Shown here one piece after another: positions 26,101 through 40,200 of a DNA stretch of 64,000 bases. The stretch is from Anagrus nilaparvatae (taxonomy: Eukaryota; Arthropoda; Insecta; Hymenoptera; Mymaridae). Position 1 is the stretch's first letter, and each line of letters begins with the position of its first letter. Position numbers and translations under genes: made by a program. The stretch covers positions 16,913,001 through 16,977,000 of the forward strand of contig JAKSXM010000002.1 in NCBI GenBank assembly GCA_022575985.1. The letters run 5' to 3'. The notes beneath the pieces were generated by a model that worked only from the letters and a program-made list of their open reading frames with translations, made no database searches and was not told where the DNA came from.

Positions 26101-29100
26101 ATTTTTTTATAAATAAGTTAGAATAATAATAATAATTTACAAAAGAAATTTATTGATTTTAATTTTATATTTTTACAAAAGATTTGTTATTTAGAATTTT
26201 CAACAATTATTTTTATTGATTAAATATTTTTATTTTTAGGTGTAATATTTTAGAAATTAAAATGTCGGTTCCTGATGAAAATCCAACGATAACTGTTGAA
26301 ACAGTAGCAACAGAGATACCAGAATTGGAAAATTCTGAGCCTGATATTAAAGCTTCTGAAGAAGAATCAGAAAAAATTGAAATTAATATTAAAGCTCCTG
26401 AGCAAGAAGAACAAAAAGAGCAGTCAGTTGAACAAGAACAAGCTGAAAAACTTACAGTTGAGAAAAAAGATTCAGAAGATTCTGAAGAAGCTGGAGTTAA
26501 AACTTGTCCAGAATCAGAAAATGAATCTGAAGAGGTCGACGATATCGAACTAATCTTCACAACTGAAGAAAGCTGTCGCGATATTGGCCTTCAAGAAGAC
26601 CTCGTTTCTATAAATCCAGAAAACGAAAAGTCTGGACTTCTTTGTAATGGAAAAGCAAGCTCTGTTGAAGATGCGGTTTCTTCGCCAAGTAGCAGCATTG
26701 ATCGAGAAGAAAGCGTCGACAGGTTCGACGAAGTTTCTTCTGATGCTGGAAGACTCAATAAAATTTGGTCACAATGTTCGGTTCTTGTAGAAACTGATAT
26801 TAGCAAATGCGGAGTTCTTGAAGATTCTACCGCTGAACTCAATTCCAAAAATCAAGCACGACGTAATACTCTTGCTACGCCTATTCAACAGGCTTACAGG
26901 TACTTAATTTTTACTAAGTAGTAGTTGTTTTACCCTGTTAAAATTCATTTCTGCATAAAATTGCAAAAAAAATGTTGAATGAAAATCATAAATTTACCAA
27001 TTTTTAGTAAAAATTCACAACTGCTTAGTTTCGTGAATTTTCAAAAAAGATTCGAGATATTTCAATTTTTTTTATTAATAATTTGCGAAAATTTAGGATA
27101 TTTACAATTTTTTACCGAAAAATTACATTTTCGAATATAAACCATTTTATTTATAAAACAGGAGTTATTTTTAACAGTGTACTTATCAATAAATAGAATT
27201 AGACCTTGGAATACTTTTATTTAAAGACTTATTAAAATTTAAATTCTTCAAATTAGTAAAACATTTCGAAGTATCAGGATAGAAATTAGTAATTTCAGTC
27301 CTAATGCTTTTAATTGAATTAGGCTGAAAGTGATAGTTGAAATATGGTGATATGTATGAATTTTAAAAATGATTTTAGCATTGAGCTATTATTTCAATAA
27401 ATTGCCCACATTTCGAAAACATTCAGCCTTCATTTTCAAGGCTACAAAAATTATATAATTTACAACTTACCGAACCTTAGTTTTTTCATTTTTTACACCA
27501 AAATTTTTATTAAAATTAATATTACCTTATCGAAAACCTTAATTAATAAAAGAAATTCTATTTTTTGCAAAACAATTATATTTTGGGCAGAAGTGATCTT
27601 GGATTAAATAAAAATCAGATTCATGTATTTAGACCACTGCCGAATTCACTCCCTATATATATCAGCGTTCTCAATTCATGCATATATACTATCAGTTTCT
27701 AACCATTATTTTCAGCTTAAATTCATTTTAAATGGCCTATTATAATATGGCTTTTTGAGCTTCTCTTTAGAGAGCACTAATTCCATAAAAATACAAAGAT
27801 TATAATTTCAAATAAAACAAAATATTTCACATAAATAATATACATTATAATAGTTCATTTTAATTAAAAAAATTTTTAGTGCATAAAAAATACAGCCACA
27901 TTCTATAAAATAATATGATTAAAAAAGACAATTTACCTGATATTTTATAAGAATTTTATCTAATAAAAATTACATTGTTGCCTTGTAAAATAAATAAATT
28001 TAACACTATAAAAAAATAAGATTAAAATTAAAAAATAAAAATCGTGGTAAAAAAATTATTTATTTTCCATATAAAACTACTTTTTTTTTTACTATCAGCA
28101 TAAAAATAATAACTTTTAAAAAAAATTGTATTTTAAGCATCTCATGAGTTCTCATGTAAGCTAAATTTGCGATAAAAAAGTTTGAAAATAGTTATGAAAG
28201 CGTTTTGGTATAGAATTACTTTAAAATAGTTATTATCTTTAAAAAGTTTGTTTTCTGTTATTTTTTTTAATTGCTTAATTTTTTCTATTTAAAATTTTAT
28301 ATTTTTTCACAAAAAATTTACATAATAAAACGTGACTTTTTATATTTATGTGAGAACTAACATTAATGAGCATTTTAAAAAATGACAATTAATTTTATTA
28401 TTCAGCCAATTTATAAACAAATTTTTTTTAATTTGTAAGGAAATTCGTATTAACTTAATTATATGAATTTTATATTTGTTATTTTTAGTACGTGACTTTT
28501 ATTTGCACTGTAAAAAGTAACTTTCTTATATTAACAAAAAAATTAGAACATTTTCGAAAAATTACCTAAATTTTTTTTTTGTGAATTCGCAAGAAAAATT
28601 GATAATTTACCATTTTTTTTCAAAAATCTACAAAAAATATTTGTAAATTTCCGAAAAATAGTTGTGAATTTACAACTTTTTTCGTAAAATCACAAAAAAA
28701 AATCGAGAATTCTCCAATTTTTAGATAATATGCTAAATTTAATAAATTTACAATTTTTATCGAATATTTACAAATTTTTTGAAAATTCACTAATTTTTTG
28801 AAAAAATTCTATTTTTTTTTGTAAATCTAAGAAAGTTACTTTTTACAGTGTGTGTTAAAATTAAGTTTGATAAAAAATGGTAAAATAAATGGAGTTAAGT
28901 TTTATATTAAGTTGTAAGACATTAAATATGAATCCTGTGAAAAAAATGTTCACAATATTATTACTACACTTTAATATTTTTACTACAATTTAGTAATACT
29001 ATTGAAAAAATAGTAAATTTACTACAAATCACACTTGTAGTAATATTACTACGAATTAGTGAAATTACTACTAGTAGTAAAATTACAAAAATGTAAATTT

Positions 29101-31279
29101 TTATTACTGTGCAAATAAAGGGTAAAATTTTTGAGATTTCCCATTTCGACTTGCAAAAACTACATTCAATTTTACCTCTACATTTGCAAAATTACTACTT
29201 TGATAATTTTCTTAGTTAAAAATTGCAAAATATAAATATTATCACTAAAATGACAACTTAAAATGTGATCTTAAAATTTTAAAAGTAAAATACCTAAGAA
29301 TATTGATTTCAGCAAAATGAACTATCATTTTAAAATTAAATAAAATTAACTGTTACAAATCACGATATTTTATATTTTTATAAGCATCTGATTAATTTTA
29401 AGATTATATCCTCCAAACCACACTAAAAATAAAATCTCATTACATAGAAAAATCTAAAAATTACTAGAATTACCTAAAATTTTATTAAAAATCAATTCAG
29501 TAAAACAAAACTGCAGTTTTATAATTAAATTAATCTTCACTTATTGAATTGCACTTAAAATTTCATAATATTTTGTAAAAATAAAGTAAAAAATTTTATT
29601 CTAAAAATAACAAAAAAAAGTTTTCATCCGTCTGATCAGATTCGACTTTATCTACTTAAACGTAATATAATCAATTCAAACTTTTTTTATTTTTATAAAT
29701 AAACCTTTACATGAAACAGATATTATCGACGTAAAAAAAAAATAAATACACGAAATTCAATTAAAGATTAATCTCATTAGTTCGATAGTTTCATCACATA
29801 ATGAAAAAGTTTTTTTTAATCGTGATATAACAAGAGCCCTTTTGTATAATATAAGAATAAACTTGTAATATATAAAGAGCACCCTTTTTATTTTAAGTAG
29901 ATAAAGACAATACATGTCAGACAACAAAAGAGATTTAAAAAAAATTATAAGATTATACACTAAAATTAACTTTTTTTTTTAATTTCAGGCCAATAATACA
30001 TCGAGAAGCTTTAAATTCAGTCCGACGGAAAAGTGTAGGTACACCTTTAAGGCCTTTGGTGGGTGGTAACCGTCGTGATTCTTCGGTTCAAACGGATATC
30101 TCTGCTCTACCAGCACAATGGCGATCTGAAAGCTATTTGGCACACAAGGTTGCCCATAGTTTTACTACTTTACCAAGTAAATTTGCTCTGCCTCAAGGTG
30201 TTTCCTCGGGTAAACTGCGACTTTCTGAAAAAACGAAAGAAGCCCGTCGAGTTATGCTCTCAGATATTGGCTTCACGAGTATGGTACCTGAACTTTCTAG
30301 AAGCGCAGATCACCTTTGCATTCAAGAAGCTCAGGCTCGAGCAGCTCGTTCTTTACAACAACAGCAAGTAATTGGAGGAGGCCCTACTAGTCCTTGTGAG
30401 TGTCGCAATAGAAGCTCTATGTTTTCCATTCCTTCTCCTGGTGGTGTAGAACAAAGAAGACAGTGTTGGAGGCCAACTGGCTCTTCTTTGGACACCTGGA
30501 GAACTCCTCGGCCAAACACTACCGGAAGAATGGCCTATTTTTCTGTGCCATGTTCACCAACGAGTCTCAAAAATCATGTTCAACAAAGAAGAACAAAATC
30601 GAACAGCAAAGTTACTTTTCAAGACTGCCCTATGACCGTACGTGGCAGTCTGCCCAATCTACTTCTTGAACATGGAAACAATAGTGGTGGCGATGAATCT
30701 ACCGAATCGCTTGTTGATGAAGCAGAAGATTTTTTAAGAAGAAGTATTGACTCTATGCTTACAGTATCAACAGATTATTGCTGTAAATATGCTGCTTGCA
30801 GAAGACGTAGAACTAGGAGACACTCAGAACCTGATTTGCAAAGAGATTGGAATCCACCACAGGGTGCCAGGCCTTATTTACCAAGAGTAAGTAATGAATA
30901 ATTCAATATCCGATTTCATTTATATTTTTAACTGAAAAATTTCTTTTTCTTTACATACAGAGTGCTCGCGAATTAAAATTGGATCATCTTGTAAAAGTGA
31001 TATCGCCAGAAAACAAAATTCTCCAAGGAAGAGTCAGATACGTGGGACCAGTATGTGGACAAGAAGATATTTATGTTGGAATTGAACTTCCAAAGGACAT
31101 TGGAAATTCCGATGGAACTTTCCAGGGAACGAGATTTTTTGATTGGTATAAAATCATAAAATAATCATTTCATTTCAATTAATGCTTAAAATAAAACGTT
31201 TTTTTTTTTGTATAGCAAATCACATCGAGCTTTATTTGTACCATTTAAAAAAGTTGTATTAGCATGGTGCACTACTTGA
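23154..31279 (+). CDS. CAP-Gly domain cytoskeletal protein, 694 aa
   Basis: Six exons join in phase (2085 bp): 23154-23261, 23346-23515, 26240-26899, 29989-30886, 30961-31145, 31216-31279. The start is the first ATG after an in-frame TAA. Residues about 1-56 form a helical segment (LHQTVVSLRSALDSSREEIR) and a run of seven Asn. Next comes a Glu-rich acidic region, then a Ser/Arg-rich region with phospho-motif-like elements (RRNTLATPIQQAYR, RRHSEPDL) and several Cys. Residues about 621-690 form a C-terminal CAP-Gly domain: GRVRYVGP, YVGIEL, GTRFFDC, HRALFVPFKKV. CAP-Gly domains bind EEY/F tails of tubulin and EB proteins, so a microtubule-associated role is inferred. The groove motif, usually GKNDG, reads GNSDG (about 660-664). 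I do not recognise the exact orthologue. The exon 6 splice restores the CxxHxxLFVP consensus, strong support for the model. Confidence 0.85.
24111..24476. repeat. Imperfect foldback, 366 bp
   Basis: The left arm contains ACCCCGAAATAATTTAGTTT, TTCATTGAGAAATTAATTAT and AACTTGAAGGTCAA. The right arm contains their reverse complements with scattered mismatches. The arms are about 125 bp around a 110-bp loop. It lies in intron 2 of the CAP-Gly gene and is probably an old inverted-repeat element. Confidence 0.65.
25369..25487. mobile_element. Short CACAGTAAAAA-ended palindromic element
   Basis: About 120 bp begins CACAGTAAAAAAAACTGAA and ends TACTTTTTTTTTAACTGTG. The ends are roughly inverted and the interior is rich in TTACTAC/AATTTAGTA. 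It may be a small relative of MITE family M1. A second region with similar TTACTAC motifs lies at about 28950-29115. Boundaries are approximate. Confidence 0.45.
28506..28850. mobile_element. MITE family M1, copy 2
   Basis: 345 bp with ends CACTGTAAAAAGTAACTTTC and GAAAGTTACTTTTTACAGTG, identical in the first ~20 bp to the copy at 5929. The flanks are TG on both sides, so the target duplication may be TG here and TA at copy 1. It lies in intron 3 of the CAP-Gly gene. Confidence 0.88.
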
Positions 31280-34200
31280 CCAGAGGAGAATTGCTCCAAT
31301 GGATCAACATCTACTGGAGCACCAAAAATTTTAGTTTCACAATACACTATGTAAACATTTTCTTTAAATGTGCAAATTACTATTATTTCAATCTCATAAC
31401 AGTGATTGCAACTATTTAATTGAGTTCTACATGTGCTTAAAAAATTACAGATATTATGACCGCAGAACAAAAATGAATATATATTTAATTTAAGACTCTT
31501 ATAAAATAAAAAAAAGTTTATCGAGTAAATATTCTATTATACGCTGAATTAACAATAACTAAAAAATGTGTGCTTTTTAAAAACTCTGATAACGTTATTC
31601 GATTAACTGTGCTGTGTAAATTTCAAGAAAACTAAAAAGATGATATATATTATTATTATTATTGTAAATAAATATAATTATCTATTTTTAATAAAATATA
31701 TATTTATAAACAGCTCGAGATGTGTATTAAGAGTTTCGATGAAAAAATTTTTTCTCAAAGATATTATTATTATTTAATTAATGTGCAAAAATAAATATTA
31801 ATATAAAGAGGCTGTAAATATAATTTTATGTATAATTTTTAAAGTATGCTATAAAAGAACTTGTAATCTCTATAGATAAATTAAATTTTTTTTTTGCTTA
31901 AAAAAGGATCATGTTAAAGGTAGGAGATTTTTGGAAATGGGCTTGGATTGAAATTATTGGGATGTGATGATAAATATGATTTATTGACACCTAAATGTTT
32001 AAGACACCAGTTGAAATTTTCAGTAGTCTAAAATTTAATAATTTAATATAGAGCTCCAAATTCAGTCAACAATAAAAATTATTAAAATTTTAAAAATCTG
32101 ACGACGTTTTGATAATATTCAGTCTTCCTTTGCTGTATTAGAATTTTAAAAAAATTTTAGACTTTTTATTACATAATTTTCTTTGCTATTTTGAGATTTC
32201 AGTACTCATAATTTAATCCAAACTCTATTCAATGAATAATCCAAAAATCGTCTATTTTTAACATGATCTTTCATGATCTCAAAAATATAATATATTAAGT
32301 ATAAAAAAATTTTTGAGATAAACAAGTCAAAAATATGATATTATTAAATTTTTTAATTAAAAATATAAATTTATTTGTAAACTTAATATTTAAATATGCT
32401 TAATATATATTTGGGTACCTGTTAACAATAATAGTTTACAAAATAGTGCTATATATAAAAAATATTAGTCAACTTTATGCTTTTTCCTAATAATTATTTT
32501 TTTTCAATAATTATTTTTTTCTAATAAAGAAAACAGGAAAAATAAAAATACTTTTAAGATTCAAGTACTTTTTGTAAAAATTTCAATTATAAGCAAATTA
32601 CCTTGAACAAAATATAATTTTGCAAAAAGATCTCAAATTAAGTATTTCGATATTTATAGTCTAGATTTAAAAAAAAAATATATATATATCATATTTTTAA
32701 CAGATTGAGAGTACAATTATTATTTATAATTAAGTGCATAATTTGTATTATATAATTTTAGTTTTTAAAAAAGCTTTAATAAAAAAAATGCAATTTATTT
32801 AGATTCACGTGCATAAAAAAATAGCTTTAATTGTAAAATTAAATAAATTTTATTATTATAATTTTAACACGAAGATAATAAAATGTATACGATATAAATT
32901 GTAATTTGTATGAAATTCTCGCGTGTCGAAAAATAGTAAGTATTTTTTTTGTCGGTAAATAGAATATATTGTACATAATTAATATTTTTTTATTTTTTCA
33001 ATATTTTAAAATAATGAGCATTGTTTTAATTGATATACTGTTAAAAGTGATTTCTGAAAAATTGTTAAGAAAATTTGGTGAAATTTCAGAATATTTATGA
33101 AAAATTCTTAAATTTACAAATTTTCCAACATTTTGGATGATTTGTTTTTAACAGTACAGTGATTTGGTACCGACGTAGGTGACTTGTCCAAATTATTAAG
33201 TTACCAAAGAGAATGTAGCCAATGACCCTCATATAAAAAGTAAATTTTTAGGTAAAATCGGTTGTTTCTTTGGTAAATTAACTATTTGGACAAGTAACCC
33301 AACCATTGTATAGAATTTCTCAATTTATACATAAAAAAATGAACCGAACAAGTACAATTTTTTTTTAAATTTAAAAATTGAATCTCTATCAAATAAGTAC
33401 ACTTTTTTGTACTAATATAAGTAATTAATTTGTTTTTCTTGAGAGTACTTATGTTAGAGCTGTGAAAAAATAATGTTACATGGATGTTAAATATATTTAT
33501 GAGAGAGAAAATATGAGATTAATAAAAAAAATTTGTATTATAAATAATGTATAAAAGTGCAAAACAAAAAATAATATTTTTTTAAATGTGTATAAATTCA
33601 TTAATTTAATATTTTAAAGAAAAACTAAAAATATTGTTAATATTACAAATTATATAAAAATTAGGCGAGTTTTATATTACAAATAGTTAGTTAAATAAAC
33701 CCACAATTTTTTCACAATTGAATATTTTTATGGGGAGAAAGACAAAGAAATTTGTTTTTCTTTTTTCAAAAAATTATAAGCACTAACGAACAAATTTTTT
33801 ATTCTGCCATGTATTATCTACTTTTCTTTGTATTGTCGTTAAAAGTATGATTTTATGCTATCAATCAAGTACAAACTATAGGATTTGTTTTTTCAAAAGT
33901 TTACTTTTTTGTACTGCTAGGTTACTTACTAGAAAATTTCACTTTCGAGAAAAATTTTTGCAGATTACCTTCCTTAAAAAAAATTATTTATAAATTTATT
34001 AACAGAATTAAAATTAATTAAACTTTTGAATTCGATGCATAAAACCACACCTTTTATCGATAATATTAAGAAAAATAAATTTCCTAACAAGTGCGTAAAG
34101 TAAAATTATTTTCAATAATCAAAGAATTCCCTCCCAGTGCTAAAATGAGTTACTTTACACCCTTGTTATGAAAATTACTATATTATTTGTAAAAAAAAAC

Positions 34201-35774
34201 GAAATTCTAGAACAATAATAAATATTATAAATTTACTAAAATTTAGTGAATTTGCCACAAATTTAGTAAAATTTTTTCGTATAATAAACACAATTTTATA
34301 ATATTATAGAAAAGAGTGGCACTAAAAAATTAAATTTTGTTTCACATAGAATATTAAAAAAATGAAAGATTTTTACCACAAATATAAATATATAAATATG
34401 TGTATATAATAATAATCAAATTTAAATAGATATAATTACGAATAAAAGCTTATAATTATTCGTAGAATAATAATTTTTGTCAGCAAATTAAAATTTCAAT
34501 AGCAAACACACTTAATGATATTTTATCACCTGTAAAAGTTGATATTCACTTTTACACAGGTAAATAACAAATAAATAAAGTTCAAAAAAAAAATGTATTC
34601 CAAAAAAATTCTGAAAAATATTTCTGATCTCTTTATTTTAAATGAAAAAACAAAATTTTAAAAAAAGTTCAAATTTTGAAAATAAAAAAATTATATAATT
34701 GTATAAAAAAAATGTATTGTAATAAATGATATTATAAATTTAATGTATGTGAATATTTGTAAATGAAAAATGTTTTGTCGTGAATCTCAATCCTATAAGC
34801 ATGAAAAGAAATTTTCTATATAATATTTTATTCTGTATATTATTTTTTTAAAAAGTATTTTCAAAATATTTTCTTCCAGTATATGCTAAAAATGACTGTT
34901 GAATACTCATTTTATAAAAATTAAATTAATTTTGTATTTTTAATTGAAAAAATTCTTAAATAATTTTACATTTTTGTATTTTTTATTATACAATGAAATA
35001 AATAAAATACTAATTTTTTATTCAGTTAAAGTGCAATTTAAGATTGATTTATGCTGAAATTTATTTGAATTTTTAAGTGATTTACTAAAACTTAAAATTC
35101 AAATGAAATGAAATTAGAGCAATCTTACTGTGTACTTACAAATTGTAAAAAATCCATTTATTTTATTTAAATTTATAAAAAAAAAAATAACAATAAGAAA
35201 TAAATAAAGGATTGATGTATCAATGTAAAAATTGTATTGATTTTGTAACAATGAGAAACAAAAAAACGATATTAAAATGTCCATAAAAAATTATATATCA
35301 AAATACAATTAATAATAAAGACATTTATTTTATAAAAAAGTGTTAAAAAAAAATTTTAAAAGCCACTTTTACTGATTGGTTTTTGTTCTCTCTAATAAAT
35401 GGATATTAAAAATTTATATATCTGCAGAAATTTTTTCCTTTTGTTTATATATAAATGTACAATAAGGAAATAATGACTGCAAAAAAAAAATGAAAATAAA
35501 AAGAAATATTATATTGACACGTATTTTATTGCATTTTTATTGTTTAATCCTGTAAATAATTAGGACTTATTCCCTATAAAGTTTGAGTTTTTTGAGCCAT
35601 TTGATTAGACATGCAATGTTGTTAAAAATAACATCTGTAAATTTACGAAAAAATCGAAAATTCTAGAATCATTTTTGAAAATTCACAAAAAAAGTTGTAA
35701 GTTTAACAATTAATTTTTTGCAAATTTACAAAAAAAAAATTGAGGATTTTCGATTTTTTCCTAAATAGTGTACG

Positions 35775-36360
35775 TACTGACGAGATCCACCCTATTTAGC
35801 CAGAGGCAAAATAACCGAAATAGTTAACTCAAGGTATCGAATAGAATTATATTGGTTCCTCATAAAGGAAACAATGTGATGGGTCAAATTTTGATTTTTG
35901 TTTTTTTGGCATATAAGCACGTTTTGAGACCACAGGAAGCTAAAAAACTGATTTTTTAAAAAAGTATATATGTATGTATGTATGTGTGTGTGTGGGTGTG
36001 TGCGTGTGTGTAACGGGTCATGTTTCACAACCATTATGAAATTAATTTTTATTGTTTCAAATTATTTAAAATAAATAAAACAATGACCTAATTTTTTTTT
36101 CAAAAATTTTTTCATCAAAAAATCTCAAACTACTTTTTTTTTTTAATTTGGATGTAATACCTAATTTATTTCCATGAAAGTACTTATATTTTAAAGTACG
36201 ATTTTTACTCGATATCTCAAATCTGTTAATTAATTTTTTGAAAATTTTTTTCACAAAAAAATACAAAAAACACCAATTTTTTTTTTGTTTTTGGACGCAG
36301 TACCTAATTTAACCTGAATATCTCATGCATAAATTTTATGTTCAATAAATACTTTTGGAA
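35775..36360 (+). repeat. Dispersed repeat R1, copy with GT microsatellite
   Basis: The sequence GGTTCCTCATAAAGGAA..., GCATATAAGCACGTTTTGAG, a TATG/GTGT microsatellite (about 35966-36012), then CACAACCATTATGAAATTAA and GATGTAATACCTAATTTATT matches, in reverse complement, the R1 copy at 49.95-51.19 kb, including the position of the (CA)n tract. Class and termini are undetermined. Confidence 0.7.
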
Positions 36361-36599
36361 TGAAACGATGAATTTAGGTATAAAACCTTGGTGAGGTCAT
36401 ATAAACTGCTGGTTCTTACTATAATTTAAGATGCGCAGAAGGAACTATTTTTCAAAAGCAAATATATTTCTTTAAATGAAATTTAGTTAAATATTAGGTG
36501 AATTAAAATGTCCTTATATACCTTAATGCATACTTTTAAAAGAAAAATTAAAATTTTTTTTGTGTTTATAAAAATTGGTCTTTTTGACCATGTTTAAAA

Positions 36600-37060
36600 T
36601 AGGAGTTTTTTGAATATGGGTTTGGATTGAAATTATTAGGATATGATGACAACTATGATTTATTGACACTGAAGTGCTTAAGAAACAATCAGTCAAAATA
36701 TTCAGTAGTCTAAATTTAATAATTTAATATAGTGCTACAAATGCAGTTAACAATCCAGTCAACAATAGAAATTATTAAAATTTTGTAACATTAAGAAATA
36801 ACATTAAGAAACGATATTAAAATGTCCATAAAAAATTATTTATTATTTCAAAATACAATTAGAAATATACAGAAATTTTTTGTATAAAAAACTATTAAAA
36901 CAAAATTTAAAAGGCCACTTTTATTGATTAGTCTTTGTTCTCTCTAATAAATAGATATTAAAAATTTTATAACTTCAGAAATGTTTTCATTCTTTGATAT
37001 AAAAAATAAATGTAAAATAAGGACACAATCGATGTAAAAAAATGAAAATAATTAGAAATA
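36600..37060. repeat. Fused copy of two segments lying 3.1 kb apart
   Basis: 36603-36785 matches 31925-32095 (shared phrases GGATTGAAATTATT, TTTATTGACAC, TTCAGTAGTCTAAA). 36790-37050 matches 35240-35510 (GATATTAAAATGTCCATAAA, TTTGTTCTCTCTAATAAAT). Identity looks about 75-85 percent by eye. In the donor region the two parts are separated by 3.1 kb, while here they touch. Confidence 0.7.
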
Positions 37061-37295
37061 GGGCTCTGGCCACCATTTAATTCAATCATATTAAACTACA
37101 AATTAAGATGCAACTGGAGCGATTTTTAAAAACAGATATATTACTTTGAAAAAATTTAATTGTATTTGAATATTAAGGGGAAAAATGTCCTTATTTTAAT
37201 TTTAAAGAATAAAATTGATGAAAAACAGCGTTAAATAAAATTCATAAACATTTATTGCAAATCTTAAATGCATATAAGTTGATAAATATTTAAAT

Positions 37296-40200
37296 TTAGA
37301 TCCATTTAAAATGTTGAGCAAAGTCATAAGTAAATAATTTAACTCCTAAGAAATCGCCAGCAAGAAGTCTGCTGTGATACAAACTTATTCCAGATAAGGG
37401 AACATTAACGTTCGGTTCAACTTTATCAACTTTTAAGAAAGGTATAGTGATCTGGCCAATATTTTGTTTCAAATCAACTTGCTTAAACTTAACGAATTCA
37501 TCCGTACTTGGCTTCAGTTCAGCTGGATATACACTATCGATATCAGGGAATTTGAAATCAGGAACAAAGCTTTCCAAAGATATTTCGTTCCTACAAAAAT
37601 GGAAAAAAAATGATAAAATATAAAATTTACAGATGAATATAGTATTATATACCTTTCCACAGTCTTTTTATTGTAAAACCACTCAGATTGAGAGTTTTTA
37701 ATTAATTCACCAGATGAAAAATCAAATTTCATGAACTGAGCTTGAATGTACATTGCACCCTGATCTTCATTGTAACTCCACTTGACTCCAACTAAGACGT
37801 AATTTTTTTCCGGGTAATCAAGATTATCTAAGTAGACTTTTTTATTTTTGTAAGTAATAGTTTGAGTTAGTAATTCATGAGTTTGATTAGATCCTTGGAG
37901 ATAAGTAACATTTTGCCATTCAACTGAGCTTTTATTAATTTGAGCTTTTGATACTAAAATTCCTTCCTGAATCTTAAAGCTGAAAATTCCATTCTCCTTA
38001 ACTATTTGGACACTTGTTATTACTCTAAAATCATTATTAATTTACAATTTTTATAGTATGATCCAAAAATAAAAATTTTTCACAAAGTAATAAAACTAAC
38101 TTGTTTTCATTTACATTCGACAAAGCAGGTGATAAATTAAATTTGTTATTATGCTGATTTGCGCTACCAGAGCAACTGCATAAATAGTATGGACATAAAT
38201 CATTTTTTGACGAAGTTATTTCAGAGCAATCATGTAAATTATCACAAGTTCCAGATTTACTTGATAAATTTTGTTTATTCATGTTTTCAAGATAAATGAT
38301 TTTCGTATAGTTTTTCTAATTTTCATAATAAAAGCAACAAATTGAAATTACCAATATTTTACAAAAAATCTATCAAGGTCAGGTATTACTTACATTGAAG
38401 CAAATTTGTTTAGGGTGCCCGATATCTTGACAACCCGAAATGATTCCACCAGAACACTTCGTTTCATGATTGTATTTGCAAGAATCTTGACATTTTCGGG
38501 CAGGAATGTCTGCATCACAATTATTTTTTCCAGATTCGCAATATTGCTTAAGTTTATTTTGTTCGAATAATACTTTATTGAATACTTCAACTTCCTCATA
38601 TTTACCTAAAAATTTTTGCAATAAGTAAAAACACAGACTTGAAAATATAATTATTATTTAACCTATTAACTCATAATCGACACATACAAGCCATCTGAAT
38701 TTTTCGTAATGTTTTTGAGGCTAAAAATGTTACCCTTGTCTGTTTTAACGTACAATTTTTGGGAAATGTTATATCATCCCTTATAAATGTGGGGTAATTT
38801 TCAAGCATTTTTTAAACGTTATTTAAAATGATACTGAGCATAAAAAAAATCTCAAGGCATGTAAAATTTTACTAAGGGGTATTAGAAACACAAAAAAAAA
38901 ATGTATATCGATTTGTCATATTCACCACATTAGATGGTAACACATAAATCAATATTTTGGGCTAAAAATGTTACCTAGTAGGTAATTCGGGCTGCGCTCT
39001 ATTCATTTCCGAAGTCTATTTTTACATGCAACCCTTAGAAAATGAAAAATTATCCCCTAAATATGGGGTAAATTTTAATATACTTATATACTTATATCAA
39101 TTTTTTATACACACCCCTTTGGTTAAAATGTAAGGGGGTGACATTTTAGCATAGTAGAAAAAATCAATATTTTGGGCTAAAAGTATTGCCTAATCCGGGC
39201 TGTTTTTTTCATTTCTGAAGTCCATTTTCACATGCAACCCCTAGAAAATGTGAAATCAATCGAGAAAAAAATTCAATAAAATTGGTTTAAATTTATTTTT
39301 TTATGTGTTACTAATAGCCCCTAGGAAAATTTTACATGCCTTGAGATTTTTTGTGTGCTCAGTATCATTTTAAATAACGTCTGAAAAATGTTTAAAAATT
39401 AGATTTAGAGGATGGTAACACATTTGTACGTTCAAACGGACTTGAAAAGAGCAGCCCCAATTACCCAAGTAAAAAAGAGAATATATTTTCAATATATTGT
39501 TTTTGAAATATATTGTAAATATATTGTAAATATATTCTCAATATATTATCAATATATTATCAATATATTGTTTATGTTTTATTTAACCTAAAAACTAAAA
39601 AAACATAATTTTTAGGTTATATAAAATATAAACAATATATTGAAAATATATTCTCTTTTTTACTTGGGTACCTACTAGGTAACATTTTTACCCCCAAATT
39701 TCGACTTTTTCTTTAAAAAAAATTCAGATGGCTTGTATGTGTCGATTTCAAATGCATGCAGTTCAAGTGCGAACAACATGCGAAGATTACCCGTGGTTTA
39801 AAAACATGATTTTTTCAAAAGCGATAAAAAAATATTTGAAAATTTATTCAAATGTATAATGCATTCTTCATGTTGGTTATTAAAATGAGAAAGGAGTTAC
39901 TCTTTATTTTAATGTCTTTCTTAAGGTACATTTACATAAAGCAATATAATGCCGCAAAATTTTTTTGGCCCACCTTGTTTACTTTCTTTTAATTAATTTT
40001 ATTTTTATAATTTAATTATTTATTGTTTATATTATTAACCCACGTGCGCCTATGAGCAATATTTTTAGATTTGCCCACTTGACAGCAATACTTGCAGTGT
40101 TGGAATTCTAGTGGGGAAATTCTATACATTTTTTTATAACACAATGTAAATTTTCCTTCTAGGATTCCATGACTGAATACTTGGCAAAATATTGCCTTAC

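Larger units (their letters stand above)
31280..37295. other. Six-kb gene-free region with duplicated segments
   Basis: No credible exon was found on either strand; part of the left side may be 3' UTR of the CAP-Gly gene. Several AT-rich inverted stretches occur (for example around 33030-33165 and 35640-35770). Two separate segments, about 31925-32100 and 35240-35520, reappear side by side at 36600-37060. An R1 repeat copy lies at about 35775-36360. Confidence 0.6.

Noticed and set aside
26213..26848. Antisense Ser-rich open frames
   Set aside because: They are shadows of the Glu/Ser-rich third exon of the CAP-Gly gene on the + strand.
36790..37060. Processed retrocopy of a spliced 3' UTR
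   Set aside because: The fused segments lack GT-AG junctions in the donor locus, and no poly-A tail or target duplication is seen.
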